A stretch of 6,360 bases of DNA from Lentisphaerota bacterium (GTDB lineage: Bacteria > Verrucomicrobiota > Lentisphaeria > Oligosphaerales > JAFGRS01), in NCBI GenBank assembly GCA_012514865.1, contig JAAYZO010000961.1, forward strand, positions 1 to 6,360, in the 5' to 3' direction. The notes beneath the pieces are model-generated. The model worked only from the letters and a program-made list of their open reading frames with translations, ran no database searches and was not told the DNA's origin. Made by a program: the position numbers and the translations under genes. The first letter of the stretch is position 1, and the number at the start of each line of letters is the position of its first letter. Of this stretch, positions 1 to 6,153 are shown piece after piece.

Positions 1-50
1 TGGCGCTCACCGCGCGCCGGCGGGCGCGGGGCGGCTCCTGATGCAGACCG

Positions 51-202
51 CGGGGTTGTGCAGTCGACGGCGGTTCGGCTCGTGGACGCGTTCGCGTCTG
101 TGGACACTCGCGCTCCAGCGCACGTGCGGGGTTGTGCAGTCGACGGCGGTTCAGCTCGTGGACGCGTTCGCGTCTGTGGACACTCGCGCTCCAGCGCACG
201 TG
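51..202. repeat. Tandem direct repeat, two 76-bp copies
   Basis: Two head-to-tail copies of a 76-bp unit occupy 51-126 and 127-202. Each starts CGGGGTTGTGCAGTCGACGG and ends CCAGCGCACGTG. They are identical except at one base (G at 77, A at 153). Inside the unit the sequence GTGGAC occurs twice, each followed by a CGCG-containing stretch, so the unit may itself have grown from a shorter repeat. The array lies 48 bases beyond the tgt stop codon. The unit is about tRNA length, but neither strand shows a T-arm and acceptor end in the right place, so it is not a tRNA. A dispersed intergenic repeat or a recent tandem duplication fits best. Confidence 0.95.
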
Positions 203-219
203 GTGATCGATCTTCCGCC

Positions 220-250
220 GTGCCCTGCCGGGCGCGCGCCCCGGGGGCAC
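220..250 (-). terminator. GC hairpin directly after tgt stop codon
   Basis: The bases next to the tgt stop form an interrupted dyad. An outer 6-bp stem pairs GTGCCC (220-225) with GGGCAC (245-250), and an inner 5-bp stem pairs CCGGG (228-232) with CCCGG (240-244) around a 7-base loop. In the direction of tgt transcription no run of T follows, so it is not a textbook intrinsic terminator. It could stabilise the mRNA 3' end or end transcription weakly. Confidence 0.4.
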
Positions 251-1369
251 TCAGCCGCGTTCCGACGCCGGATAGCGCGCCAGGAAAGCCTCGGCGACCT
301 CGGCGAAGGTCCCCGCCTCGAGGCTGTCGCGCAGACGCCGCATCAGGTTCAGGTAGAAGTGCAGGTTATGGGTGGTCATGAGGCGGCTGCCGAGGATCTC
401 GCCGACGTTGAGCAGGTGGCGTATGTAGGCCTTGCTGAAGTTCCTGCAGGCGTAGCACTCGCAGCCCTCCTCGATCGGGCTGCTGTCCTCCTTGTAGCGC
501 CCGGCCTTGATGGGAATCGGCCCGGCGGCGGTGTAGGCGCTGCCGTTGCGGCCGACGCGCGTGGGCAGGACGCAATCGAACATATCGATGCCGCGGGCCA
601 CGCCGAGGACGAGCTGACGGGGGGTGCCGACGCCCATCAGGTAGTGCGGCTTGTCAGGCGGCAGAACGGGCGCCACCCAGTCCAGCACCTGAACCATCTC
701 GGCCTCGGTCTCGCCGACGCTGACACCGCCGACCGCGACGCCATCGAAGTCCATGGCGGCGACGCCCTCGACGGCCTTCTCGCGGAGGTCCTGGTAGAGG
801 CCGCCCTGGGCGATGCCGAAGACCAACTGACCGGGCGCGCGCTCCTGTTCGCGGCAGAGGGCGGCCCAGCGCAGGGTCAGCTCCAGCGACTGCCGCGCCT
901 CGTCGTGGCTGCACGGGTAGGCGGTGCACTCATCGAAGGCCATGGCGATGTCCGAGCCCAGTCCGCGCTGGATGGCCATCGCCTCGCGCGGCCCGAGGAA
1001 GAGCCGGCTGCCGTCGATGTGGGACTGGAACTCGAAGCCGTCGCCACGGCGGCGCCGCAGCGGGCTCAGGCTGAAGACCTGGTAGCCGCCGCTGTCGGTG
1101 AGGATGGCGCCATCCCAGCCCATGAAACGATGCAGCCCGCCGGCGCCGCGGATGATCTCCACGCCGGGCCGGAGGGCCAGGTGGTAGGTGTTGCCGAGGA
1201 TGATCTCGGCGCCCATGGCGTGCAGCTCGCACGGCGCCATCGCCTTGACCGTCGCCTGCGTCCCCACCGGCATGAACACCGGCGTCTGCACCACCCCGTG
1301 GGCAGTCTGCAGCTCGCCGCGCCGGGCGCCGCTGCGCTCGTCCTTCTTAATGAGGTTAAAGGCGCTCAT
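251..1369 (-). CDS. tgt: tRNA-guanine transglycosylase (queuine tRNA-ribosyltransferase)
   Basis: This cytosolic enzyme exchanges guanine 34 in the anticodon of tRNAs for Asp, Asn, His and Tyr with preQ1, in the queuosine pathway. The protein has 372 residues, the usual bacterial length. The acid/base Asp is D92 in DSGGYQVFS, and the nucleophile is D265 in the motif FDCVLPTRVGRNG. The zinc ligands are C303, C305, C308 and H334. The substrate loop DECTAYP holds C148, and V218 lies in GGVSVGE; this Cys/Val pair is the bacterial preQ1-type signature rather than the eukaryotic queuine type. Every key residue I looked for is present. The ATG is preceded at 8 bases by GAGG, which overlaps the stop codon of the Hsp70 gene 10 bases upstream, so the two genes are probably co-transcribed and translationally coupled. 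The more common neighbours queA, yajC and secD are not in this window. Confidence 0.97.
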   Translation of the reverse strand: MSAFNLIKKDERSGARRGELQTAHGVVQTPVFMPVGTQATVKAMAPCELHAMGAEIILGNTYHLALRPGVEIIRGAGGLHRFMGWDGAILTDSGGYQVFSLSPLRRRRGDGFEFQSHIDGSRLFLGPREAMAIQRGLGSDIAMAFDECTAYPCSHDEARQSLELTLRWAALCREQERAPGQLVFGIAQGGLYQDLREKAVEGVAAMDFDGVAVGGVSVGETEAEMVQVLDWVAPVLPPDKPHYLMGVGTPRQLVLGVARGIDMFDCVLPTRVGRNGSAYTAAGPIPIKAGRYKEDSSPIEEGCECYACRNFSKAYIRHLLNVGEILGSRLMTTHNLHFYLNLMRRLRDSLEAGTFAEVAEAFLARYPASERG

Positions 1370-1379
1370 GCGGGCTGCC

Positions 1380-3221
1380 TCACGGCGTGTCGGCGTCCTG
1401 GCCGCGCAGTTCGAACTCGAGCTTCCAGCTCTGGCCGCCGCGGGCGTCGTCGCACCAGAGCTGCAGGGTGCCGATCTCGGTCAGCTCGGTGCGCAGACGC
1501 ACCGGCACGAGCGTGCCGATCGGGGAGGCCTTGTCCGCCTCCACCGGCAGCTCGGCCACCAGCGGCGGCAGCTCGTCGAGCTCGGCTACAGCGGCCTCGC
1601 CCAGGACATCGCCGACCGCGTCCTGACGCCGGACGGTGCTGGAGAAGAAACGGAACTCGGTCGGCTCGCCGACGACCAGGCCGAGGCCCTCGGCACCGAC
1701 GTCGACCGAGGAGCCCTCCTCCAGGCCAATCGAGACCACGCAGAGGCCATCCACCGGCGGCGCAAAACCCGGCACCGCCGGCAATGGCGACTCGACGCCG
1801 AGGTAGTAGGCACGGGCGCTGCCGGCCTTGATGCGCACGCCGCCCTGACGCTGCACCGTCGCATACCAGGCCGCGCCCGCCGCCACGGCGAGATCCGGGT
1901 CGCCCTGCTCCAGCACCGCCGCCGCCCGCGGCGCCGCGGCATTCCAGCCCTGCAGGGCCTCCAGGATGCGCCGACGGCACGCCGGCGACTTGGTGACGCC
2001 GCCGTTGAAGAGGATCGCCGTCGGCAGCATCGGCCGGCCGGAGGCGTCGCGGAAGCTGTGACGGTCGATGAAGGCGGCGAGGTGCCGGGTCAGGGCCGGG
2101 TCGGCGGCGTAGTCCAGGCCGAAGGCGCGCAGGCCGACCTTGCGGCGTTCGGCCGGCTTGTCCGTGATATCGCAGGGCGGGAAGAAGCCGTCGAGGAGGA
2201 GGCTCTCCAGCTCGGCGGCGTCGATGCGCGTCGAGAGGGTCCCGGCAATGACGCTGCTGCCGCGCCCGAGGACGGTCAGCGGCACCGCCTCGTCCAGGCC
2301 GGCACCGAGGCGCTCCTTGGCGGCACGGCAGGCATGCGTCAGACCGGCGAGCTGGTAGGCATCGAGGGTGACGCCCTGCTCACGCTTGATCTTGGCCGCC
2401 ATGCCGTAGGCCAGGGTCAGGTCCATGTTGTCGCCACCGAGCAGGGTGTGCTCGCCGACGGCCAGGCGCTGGAGCTGCAGGTCGCCGTCGTGGTCGGTGA
2501 CCGCGATGAGGCTGAAGTCGGTGGTGCCGCCGCCGATGTCGCAGACCAGGACGACGTCGCCATCGCCGACGTCGTGCCGCCAGGCCTCGCCGCGATCGGC
2601 CAGCCAGGCATAGAAGGCCGCCTGGGGCTCCTCGAGCAGGCGGACCTGCAGGCCCGCCGCCGTCGCAGCCTCGACGGTCAGCTCGCGCGCCACCGCGTCG
2701 AACGACGCCGGCACGGTCAGGACCACCGTCTGGCGCTCCAGGCGCAACTCGGCATCCCCCTTGGCCATGACGTGGTTCCAGGCATCACGGAGATGCTCCA
2801 GACAGGCACGCGAGGCCTCGACCGGGCTGATCCGCCGCGGCGCCTCGGTCCGGCTGAAGGGCAGGCAGGCCTCGCGACGGTCAATGCCATCGTGGCAGAG
2901 CCACGACTTGGCCGAGGACACGACCTTGCCAGGCTGCAGCGCTGCCATGTCGCGGGCGTACGCACCGACCGCGCGGTCGGGCACCTGACGACGATGCCAG
3001 GGCAGACGCAGGAGGTCGCCGGCGACATCCTGCGGACCCGGGAGATAGACAAAACTCGGCAGCAGCGGCAGCACCGCCACCTCGCCGGCCGCCACCAACT
3101 GCGGCACGCCAAAGGGCTCCACCCGACGCGCCGACGGCTCGACCGCCGTGTCGACGTACGCGAGTGCCGTATTGGTCGTCCCCAGGTCAATGCCGACGAT
3201 GTAACGGGACTCCTGATCCAT
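1380..3221 (-). CDS. Divergent Hsp70-family ATPase
   Basis: This is an actin-fold ATPase of the DnaK/HscC/YegD superfamily, 613 residues from the chosen start. ATP-binding motifs appear in order: phosphate-1 loop GIDLGTTNT (10-18), VPASFDAVAR (170-179), connect region EEPQAAFYAW (197-206), phosphate-2 loop DIGGGTTDFS (228-237), GGDNMD (262-267), adenosine motif FNGGVTKSP (405-413) and GDPDLAVAAGAA (440-451). Only about 160 residues follow. They lack the canonical DnaK substrate-binding signature and lid, and the C-terminus is QDADTP with no EEVD-like tail, so this is not the housekeeping DnaK. The reading frame is open to an ATG at 3284, but the start at 3221 is preferred: GGAG lies 6 bases upstream and the Hsp70 N-terminal motif begins there. 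tgt follows after 10 bases. Client and partner proteins are unknown; no J-protein or GrpE gene is present here. Confidence 0.93.
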   Translation of the reverse strand: MDQESRYIVGIDLGTTNTALAYVDTAVEPSARRVEPFGVPQLVAAGEVAVLPLLPSFVYLPGPQDVAGDLLRLPWHRRQVPDRAVGAYARDMAALQPGKVVSSAKSWLCHDGIDRREACLPFSRTEAPRRISPVEASRACLEHLRDAWNHVMAKGDAELRLERQTVVLTVPASFDAVARELTVEAATAAGLQVRLLEEPQAAFYAWLADRGEAWRHDVGDGDVVLVCDIGGGTTDFSLIAVTDHDGDLQLQRLAVGEHTLLGGDNMDLTLAYGMAAKIKREQGVTLDAYQLAGLTHACRAAKERLGAGLDEAVPLTVLGRGSSVIAGTLSTRIDAAELESLLLDGFFPPCDITDKPAERRKVGLRAFGLDYAADPALTRHLAAFIDRHSFRDASGRPMLPTAILFNGGVTKSPACRRRILEALQGWNAAAPRAAAVLEQGDPDLAVAAGAAWYATVQRQGGVRIKAGSARAYYLGVESPLPAVPGFAPPVDGLCVVSIGLEEGSSVDVGAEGLGLVVGEPTEFRFFSSTVRRQDAVGDVLGEAAVAELDELPPLVAELPVEADKASPIGTLVPVRLRTELTEIGTLQLWCDDARGGQSWKLEFELRGQDADTP

Positions 3222-3298
3222 GCCAGACTCCGACCGCTGCCGCACCCACGCAGAGAAACCGCGCCGACGACACCCCGCCGGCACCGAACAGGTCGGGT

Positions 3299-3327
3299 AC
3301 TATAGCCACCGGCCAAGCCGCGGCCAA
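3299..3327 (-). promoter_or_regulatory. Sigma-70-like promoter for the Hsp70-tgt operon
   Basis: On the minus strand a -10 box TATAGT (3299-3304, 5 of 6 matches to consensus) lies 17 bases from a -35 box TTGGCC (3322-3327, 4 of 6). Transcription would begin near 3292 and leave a leader of about 70 bases before the Hsp70 ATG. AT-rich hexamers are rare in this GC-rich stretch, so the match is notable. No CIRCE heat-shock operator is visible beside it. Confidence 0.5.
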
Positions 3328-3355
3328 CACCCCCAGCCGGTGCGAGCCGCGCGAC

Positions 3356-3411
3356 CCCGGGCGCTGAGCCACGGCGCCCGGGAGGGAGCCGAGCCGACGC
3401 TCGGCGCTCCC
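3356..3411. repeat. Two adjacent GC-rich hairpins upstream of the Hsp70 promoter
   Basis: The first is a perfect 9-bp dyad, CCCGGGCGC (3356-3364) against GCGCCCGGG (3374-3382), with a 9-base loop. The second, at 3384-3411, pairs GGGAGC-CGAGC with GCTCG-GC-GCTCCC around a short loop, with a two-base bulge. Neither has a T-run on either strand. They begin about 30 bases upstream of the -35 box. Their role is unknown; they are part of a wider palindrome cluster reaching 3599. Confidence 0.6.
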
Positions 3412-3472
3412 AGCAGCGGGCGCCGGCGGAAGGGCCCGGGAAGGCCACTGCAGTCCATGCCCCCGGCGCCGT

Positions 3473-3513
3473 CTAGCCCGACCAGACGCACTGCAGTGCG
3501 TAAGCCGGGCTAG
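3473..3513. repeat. Nested dyad with 16-bp perfect palindrome
   Basis: The outer arms CTAGCCCG (3473-3480) and CGGGCTAG (3506-3513) pair perfectly over 8 bp. They enclose the perfect palindrome ACGCACTGCAGTGCGT (3486-3501). The whole 41-base unit could extrude as a cruciform or fold in RNA as a hairpin with an internal loop. Its core ACTGCAGT recurs at 3447-3454, with centres 43 bp apart, close to four helical turns, as expected for paired operator sites. It is not an integron attC site: the conserved end motifs of that class are missing. Confidence 0.7.
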
Positions 3514-3521
3514 CCCTGAGC

Positions 3522-3552
3522 AAAAGGCCGCAAGGGCCTCGCGTCGAGGCCC
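3522..3552 (-). terminator. Terminator-like hairpin with an overlapping competing hairpin
   Basis: Read on the minus strand, AGGCC (3539-3535) pairs with GGCCT (3529-3525) around CTTGC, and the 3' arm runs into a TTTT tract (3525-3522). This is a small intrinsic-terminator shape. Just upstream in the transcript, GGGCCTCG and CGAGGCCC (3534-3541 and 3545-3552) form a stronger 8-bp hairpin with a 3-base loop that uses the same bases at 3534-3539. The two folds are therefore mutually exclusive. Either could contribute to ending transcripts of the secreted-protein gene, whose stop codon lies about 90 bases upstream. Confidence 0.45.
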
Positions 3553-3558
3553 GGAGGA

Positions 3559-3599
3559 TGACCTATTCACGAGCCGCCATGCGACGCGTGGATAGGTCA
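3559..3599 (-). terminator. Imperfect 13-bp inverted repeat after the secreted-protein gene
   Basis: TGACCTATTCACG (3559-3571) and CGTGGATAGGTCA (3587-3599) are inverted repeats matching at 12 of 13 positions, with a 15-base loop. In minus-strand RNA the single mismatch is a C opposite an A. The dyad begins 40 bases past the stop codon of the secreted protein. No T-run follows directly, so it may be a 3'-end stabilising stem, a binding site, or the first part of a composite terminator with the hairpins at 3522-3552. Confidence 0.5.
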
Positions 3600-3639
3600 G
3601 GCTATAGCGTTTCGCCGCCGACCTCGCCCCATGCGCCGT

Positions 3640-5502
3640 TCACGGCAATAGGAGCCGTTCCGGCGAGGCGTAGACATACGGCGTCCGCCCCTTGGGGAAA
3701 GACAGGATGAAGTTCTGGCTCCAGGAGACTGGCGATTCCTCAAACTGCACCTTGACGATGCCATCGGGCAAGTCGATGGTGACCGGCCCTTGTCGCTTGA
3801 CATGGACCTTCTCACCGCCATTGAGCGAGTGAATGTGCGATTCGGTTTCCTGAAGCCCAACGTTCAGCACGGCATTGCCCCGGTCACGGCCGGGGACATA
3901 CACCGTTTGAGGCCGGAAGAAATAAGCCGACGACCGCGCATCAACGGCAAAATAGGGATTGCCGATGCGAACCCGATACCACGCCTGACCGCCGATGCCG
4001 CCGGTCACCACCAGGGCATAGACCCCGGTCGCCGGCGCGGTGACCTTGAACGCGTCTTGGCTGCCAGGCGTCACCGCCTCGTTGCGCAGCACGTTCTTCT
4101 GGCCGTCCAGGAGCACATAGACCAGGGCAATCGGTCGTTCCCGGCCAGCCAGGTGCGTCAGCGTGACCTGGATATCCTCACCGGCCCGGGCATGAATGAA
4201 GATGTTCTGCTGATTTCTGAGGACGAAGTCCGCGGTTCCCGACTTCAGGTCGCCACTGCCAACAGGGGCGAGGACCGGGATGACCAGATCACTGAAATCC
4301 AGCGGCGGAACCATGATCTTGGCCGGCTGCAAGGGAATTCGTTCTGGCGTGCCGAGGGTGCCAGCCGCCATGTCCTCGCGCAAGGCTGCATTGGCCTGCC
4401 CATACGCCTGGAAGTAGTCGGCGGGAGTGGTGTTGTCCGGCAGGTCATATCCCTTGCGCTTATTGGTCGCCTCGTCCAGCATGGTCATCACCCACATGGA
4501 GTAGCCGTCGGTCGCCGCGCCGGCGTGGTACGCCTGGGACGCCAGATCAGCGGCATCATAGCTGTTAACCCGAAACCAAGGCACGTGCAGATTGTTGGGA
4601 TTGAACGCCTTGATCTGGTTGTGGTGGGCAACAACGGTTTCGGAAAAACCGCCGCCGTTGTACATGCACCAGTCGTCAATGATAGCCGGGGCGTCTGGCG
4701 TGGCCAAATGCCGGTTGAAGCCCTGGCCTATCCAACTGTCTCGATAAGGCATGTAGCCCAGCACCAGGGACGGATTGAGTGCGTGCAGTTCCTCGGCAAA
4801 CTGCTTCACGGCCAACGCCACGTCCGCCGCATACGACTGTTCATAGTCGGCCTGGGTATCGGCCGCCAACAACGAAGCGTGGCGTTCAGAAGCCGGCAAG
4901 GACGCGGAAAATCTCGGCTGGCGAAGGCAGTATGCTTTCCATGTGTCATCGTCATAGGAGACTAGGGTTGCGATCGTTTCAATGTCGAACTTGAGCGCGG
5001 CAATGGGCAGTTCGCGTGACAGCCGTGCAAACGGATAGGCATGGTGAAACAACTCCCGCCAGACTCTGATGTCCCGCAGCATGAAGCTGTGCCCGACCAC
5101 CTGCCCTTCGGCATCGACCACGGACGGCAGCTGCCGGTGCCTTTCCCGGCTCTCCGTACGCCGGGCATGACCAGGCTCAGGGTAAAGATAGACTTGGAAG
5201 ACCAGCCCCTGGGCATTGGCTGCGGCGATCATAGCCGCGATCTCGTCCCGGTCGGCAAAGACATCCATATACGGCGCCCGCGACTGCTGAATCTTGACTT
5301 CGACCGAATTGAAGCCGGCCCGGCCCATCGCGGCAAAAATCGTCTGATGATGCTCGGGGACCTTGACCTCGCCCTTGAGGAAATGCCCAGTGTAGCCGGA
5401 AAGCAGGCGCTCCGGCAGTTTGGCGCCCTCCTGTCCGGCAGCGCCGGCAGCCAGCCCGGCCAGCATCATCGCGCCTGTCATCATGGTCATGGCTCTGTTC
5501 AT
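3640..5502 (-). CDS. Secreted protein, probable TIM-barrel plus C-terminal beta-sandwich, family not recognised
   Basis: The product has 620 residues. It starts with a short signal peptide: Arg3, a Met/Ala/Leu-rich core and an Ala/Gly-rich cleavage zone ending near residues 21-23, so it is probably exported. Residues 30 to about 380 show barrel-like strands ending in acidic or aromatic residues: SGYTGHF (35-41), FNSVEVKI (64-71), VFQVYLYPEPGH (101-112), LKFDIET (170-176), LGYMPYRD (248-255), IIDDWCMYNGGG (274-285), PWFRVNSYD (308-316) and GYSMWVM (333-339). D173 and E175 on the presumed fourth strand, or D276/D277, are candidate catalytic acids as in glycoside hydrolases. Residues from about 425 to 515 resemble a PPC-type beta-sandwich, with further beta-rich sequence to the end. 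The ATG at 5502 is chosen because GAGG lies 5 bases upstream and the signal peptide begins there; the in-frame ATG at 5535 has no such site. A carbohydrate-active role is inference only. Its GC content looks lower than that of the Hsp70 and tgt genes. Confidence 0.85.
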   Translation of the reverse strand: MNRAMTMMTGAMMLAGLAAGAAGQEGAKLPERLLSGYTGHFLKGEVKVPEHHQTIFAAMGRAGFNSVEVKIQQSRAPYMDVFADRDEIAAMIAAANAQGLVFQVYLYPEPGHARRTESRERHRQLPSVVDAEGQVVGHSFMLRDIRVWRELFHHAYPFARLSRELPIAALKFDIETIATLVSYDDDTWKAYCLRQPRFSASLPASERHASLLAADTQADYEQSYAADVALAVKQFAEELHALNPSLVLGYMPYRDSWIGQGFNRHLATPDAPAIIDDWCMYNGGGFSETVVAHHNQIKAFNPNNLHVPWFRVNSYDAADLASQAYHAGAATDGYSMWVMTMLDEATNKRKGYDLPDNTTPADYFQAYGQANAALREDMAAGTLGTPERIPLQPAKIMVPPLDFSDLVIPVLAPVGSGDLKSGTADFVLRNQQNIFIHARAGEDIQVTLTHLAGRERPIALVYVLLDGQKNVLRNEAVTPGSQDAFKVTAPATGVYALVVTGGIGGQAWYRVRIGNPYFAVDARSSAYFFRPQTVYVPGRDRGNAVLNVGLQETESHIHSLNGGEKVHVKRQGPVTIDLPDGIVKVQFEESPVSWSQNFILSFPKGRTPYVYASPERLLLP

Positions 5503-5535
5503 GCCAACCTCATCGTTGTTTGAGCTTGTCAGCAT

Positions 5536-5949
5536 GGGGGGCAGCGCAATTCAACACACCTGCCAATAGGATGTTGTGTGACATAGCAGGCGATGTCCAA
5601 GCATGGCGAAAGCTGGAAAAGGTCCAGAATAGGGATCACCTTCCCAGCAAGTCCAGCATTCCCTCGCGCCTGCGTTAGGAGGCGCCGCTCCTGACACCGC
5701 TGTGTCACATGGCAGCAGCAGGGCACACCGCTCCGACTCACCGACCGTCGCGGCATCCAGGCGCCTCCCGCGGTCGCTTCCACGCCATCGCCCCCGACAA
5801 CCCGGGGCAGCACGTCCCCCCACCAGTCATACCATCGCTCCCGACACCTTCTCCCTACAAGCGGGTTGACCGAAATGAAGGCGATCATCGCCGGTGTTCA
5901 GCTACGCCACGACATGGAATACCGGCATAAGAAGCTACTTACAGGACTC
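5536..5949. other. Non-coding stretch upstream of the secreted-protein gene
   Basis: No convincing gene is seen in these 414 bases. Two overlapping minus-strand frames stay open but have no ribosome binding site, and their products are rich in Cys, Arg and Trp with no motif. An inverted pair, TGTGACATAGC (5577-5587) and GCTGTGTCACA (5699-5709), matches at 10 of 11 positions across 111 bases. A small dyad AGGAG/CTCCT lies at 5677-5692. No promoter for the secreted-protein gene could be picked with confidence. Frames that are open without coding signals may mean a dispersed intergenic repeat or decayed gene. Confidence 0.5.
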
Positions 5950-6036
5950 TTAGGCTACGCTGACCCCCATGCCCCCCGTGATCCCAAACAGCACGGCCAT
6001 CGAGACGACAAGCCAACGCACGGACTCCCACTTCAT
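5950..6036 (-). CDS. Small hydrophobic ORF, 28 residues (membrane peptide or orphan signal peptide)
   Basis: A 28-codon frame runs from ATG at 6036 to TAA at 5950. It begins MKWESVRW, continues with a hydrophobic segment LVVSMAVLFGITGG (residues 9-22) and ends MGVSVA. Basic residues at 2 and 7 before a single hydrophobic span predict an inner-membrane helix with its N-terminus in the cytoplasm, or a signal peptide, since VSVA resembles a cleavage site. The ribosome binding site is very strong, with GAGGAGG 9 bases before the ATG. No frame continues usefully past the stop, so a recently broken secreted protein is possible but unsupported. It lies between the GxxExxY gene and the secreted-protein gene, on the same strand as both. 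I do not recognise the family. The strong initiation site is the main reason to believe it is translated. Confidence 0.55.
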   Translation of the reverse strand: MKWESVRWLVVSMAVLFGITGGMGVSVA

Positions 6037-6045
6037 CTTGTGTTT

Positions 6046-6052
6046 CCTCCTC
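6046..6052 (-). promoter_or_regulatory. Strong Shine-Dalgarno for the 28-residue ORF
   Basis: The minus strand reads GAGGAGG, a near-complete complement to the 16S rRNA 3' end, 9 bases before the ATG at 6036. It is the strongest ribosome binding site seen in the window and decides in favour of calling the small ORF. Confidence 0.65.
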
Positions 6053-6123
6053 GATCTAACGCCGCCATCACCCACCGAGGTACGAGGTCGGTTGAATGGA
6101 CTGGTTGGAACTCCCCTTCTTGT

Positions 6124-6151
6124 TCTCCCGCAGAGGCGCAGGGGCGCTGAG
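6124..6151. repeat. CGCAGAGG-type intergenic repeat motif beside the GxxExxY gene
   Basis: Just past the GxxExxY stop codon the plus strand contains CCGCAGAGGCGCAGGGGCGC, a degenerate iteration of GCAGAGGC-like units. From general knowledge, similar short CGCAGAG-rich sequences are often found next to GxxExxY genes in many bacterial genomes. Only one copy lies in this window, so its repeated nature is inferred. Confidence 0.35.
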
Positions 6152-6153
6152 GG

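Noticed and set aside
51..126. 76-base unit as a tRNA gene
   Set aside because: The length fits and GGTTCGG resembles a T-arm, but it lies in the middle of the unit and no cloverleaf forms on either strand.
41..1831. Long plus-strand open frame of 596 codons across tgt and the end of the Hsp70 gene
   Set aside because: It is the antisense shadow of two well-supported genes in GC-rich DNA. Its product is rich in Ala, Arg and Gly without motifs, and it runs through the direct repeats.
3222..3284. N-terminal extension of the Hsp70 protein to an ATG at 3284
   Set aside because: The added 21 residues precede the conserved start of the ATPase fold, and only the ATG at 3221 has a well-placed GGAG.
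1188..3305. Long plus-strand open frame of 705 codons opposite the Hsp70 gene
   Set aside because: It is antisense to a gene with full Hsp70 ATPase motifs; its composition is typical of a GC-rich shadow frame and it has no recognisable domain.
3473..3513. Integron attC site or transposon end
   Set aside because: The dyad lacks the attC core motifs, and no recombinase, transposase or target-site duplication is seen nearby.
3790..4965. Plus-strand open frame of 391 codons opposite the secreted-protein gene
   Set aside because: The minus-strand frame has a signal peptide, ribosome binding site and coherent strand pattern; this one has none of these.
5529..5888. Minus-strand open frame of 119 codons upstream of the secreted protein
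   Set aside because: It has no ribosome binding site, an unusual Cys/Arg-rich product, and it overlaps the start of the secreted-protein gene in another frame.
5866..6150. Plus-strand open frame of 94 codons
   Set aside because: It runs antisense to the small ORF with a strong ribosome binding site, ends in the repeat motif, and its product has no recognisable feature.
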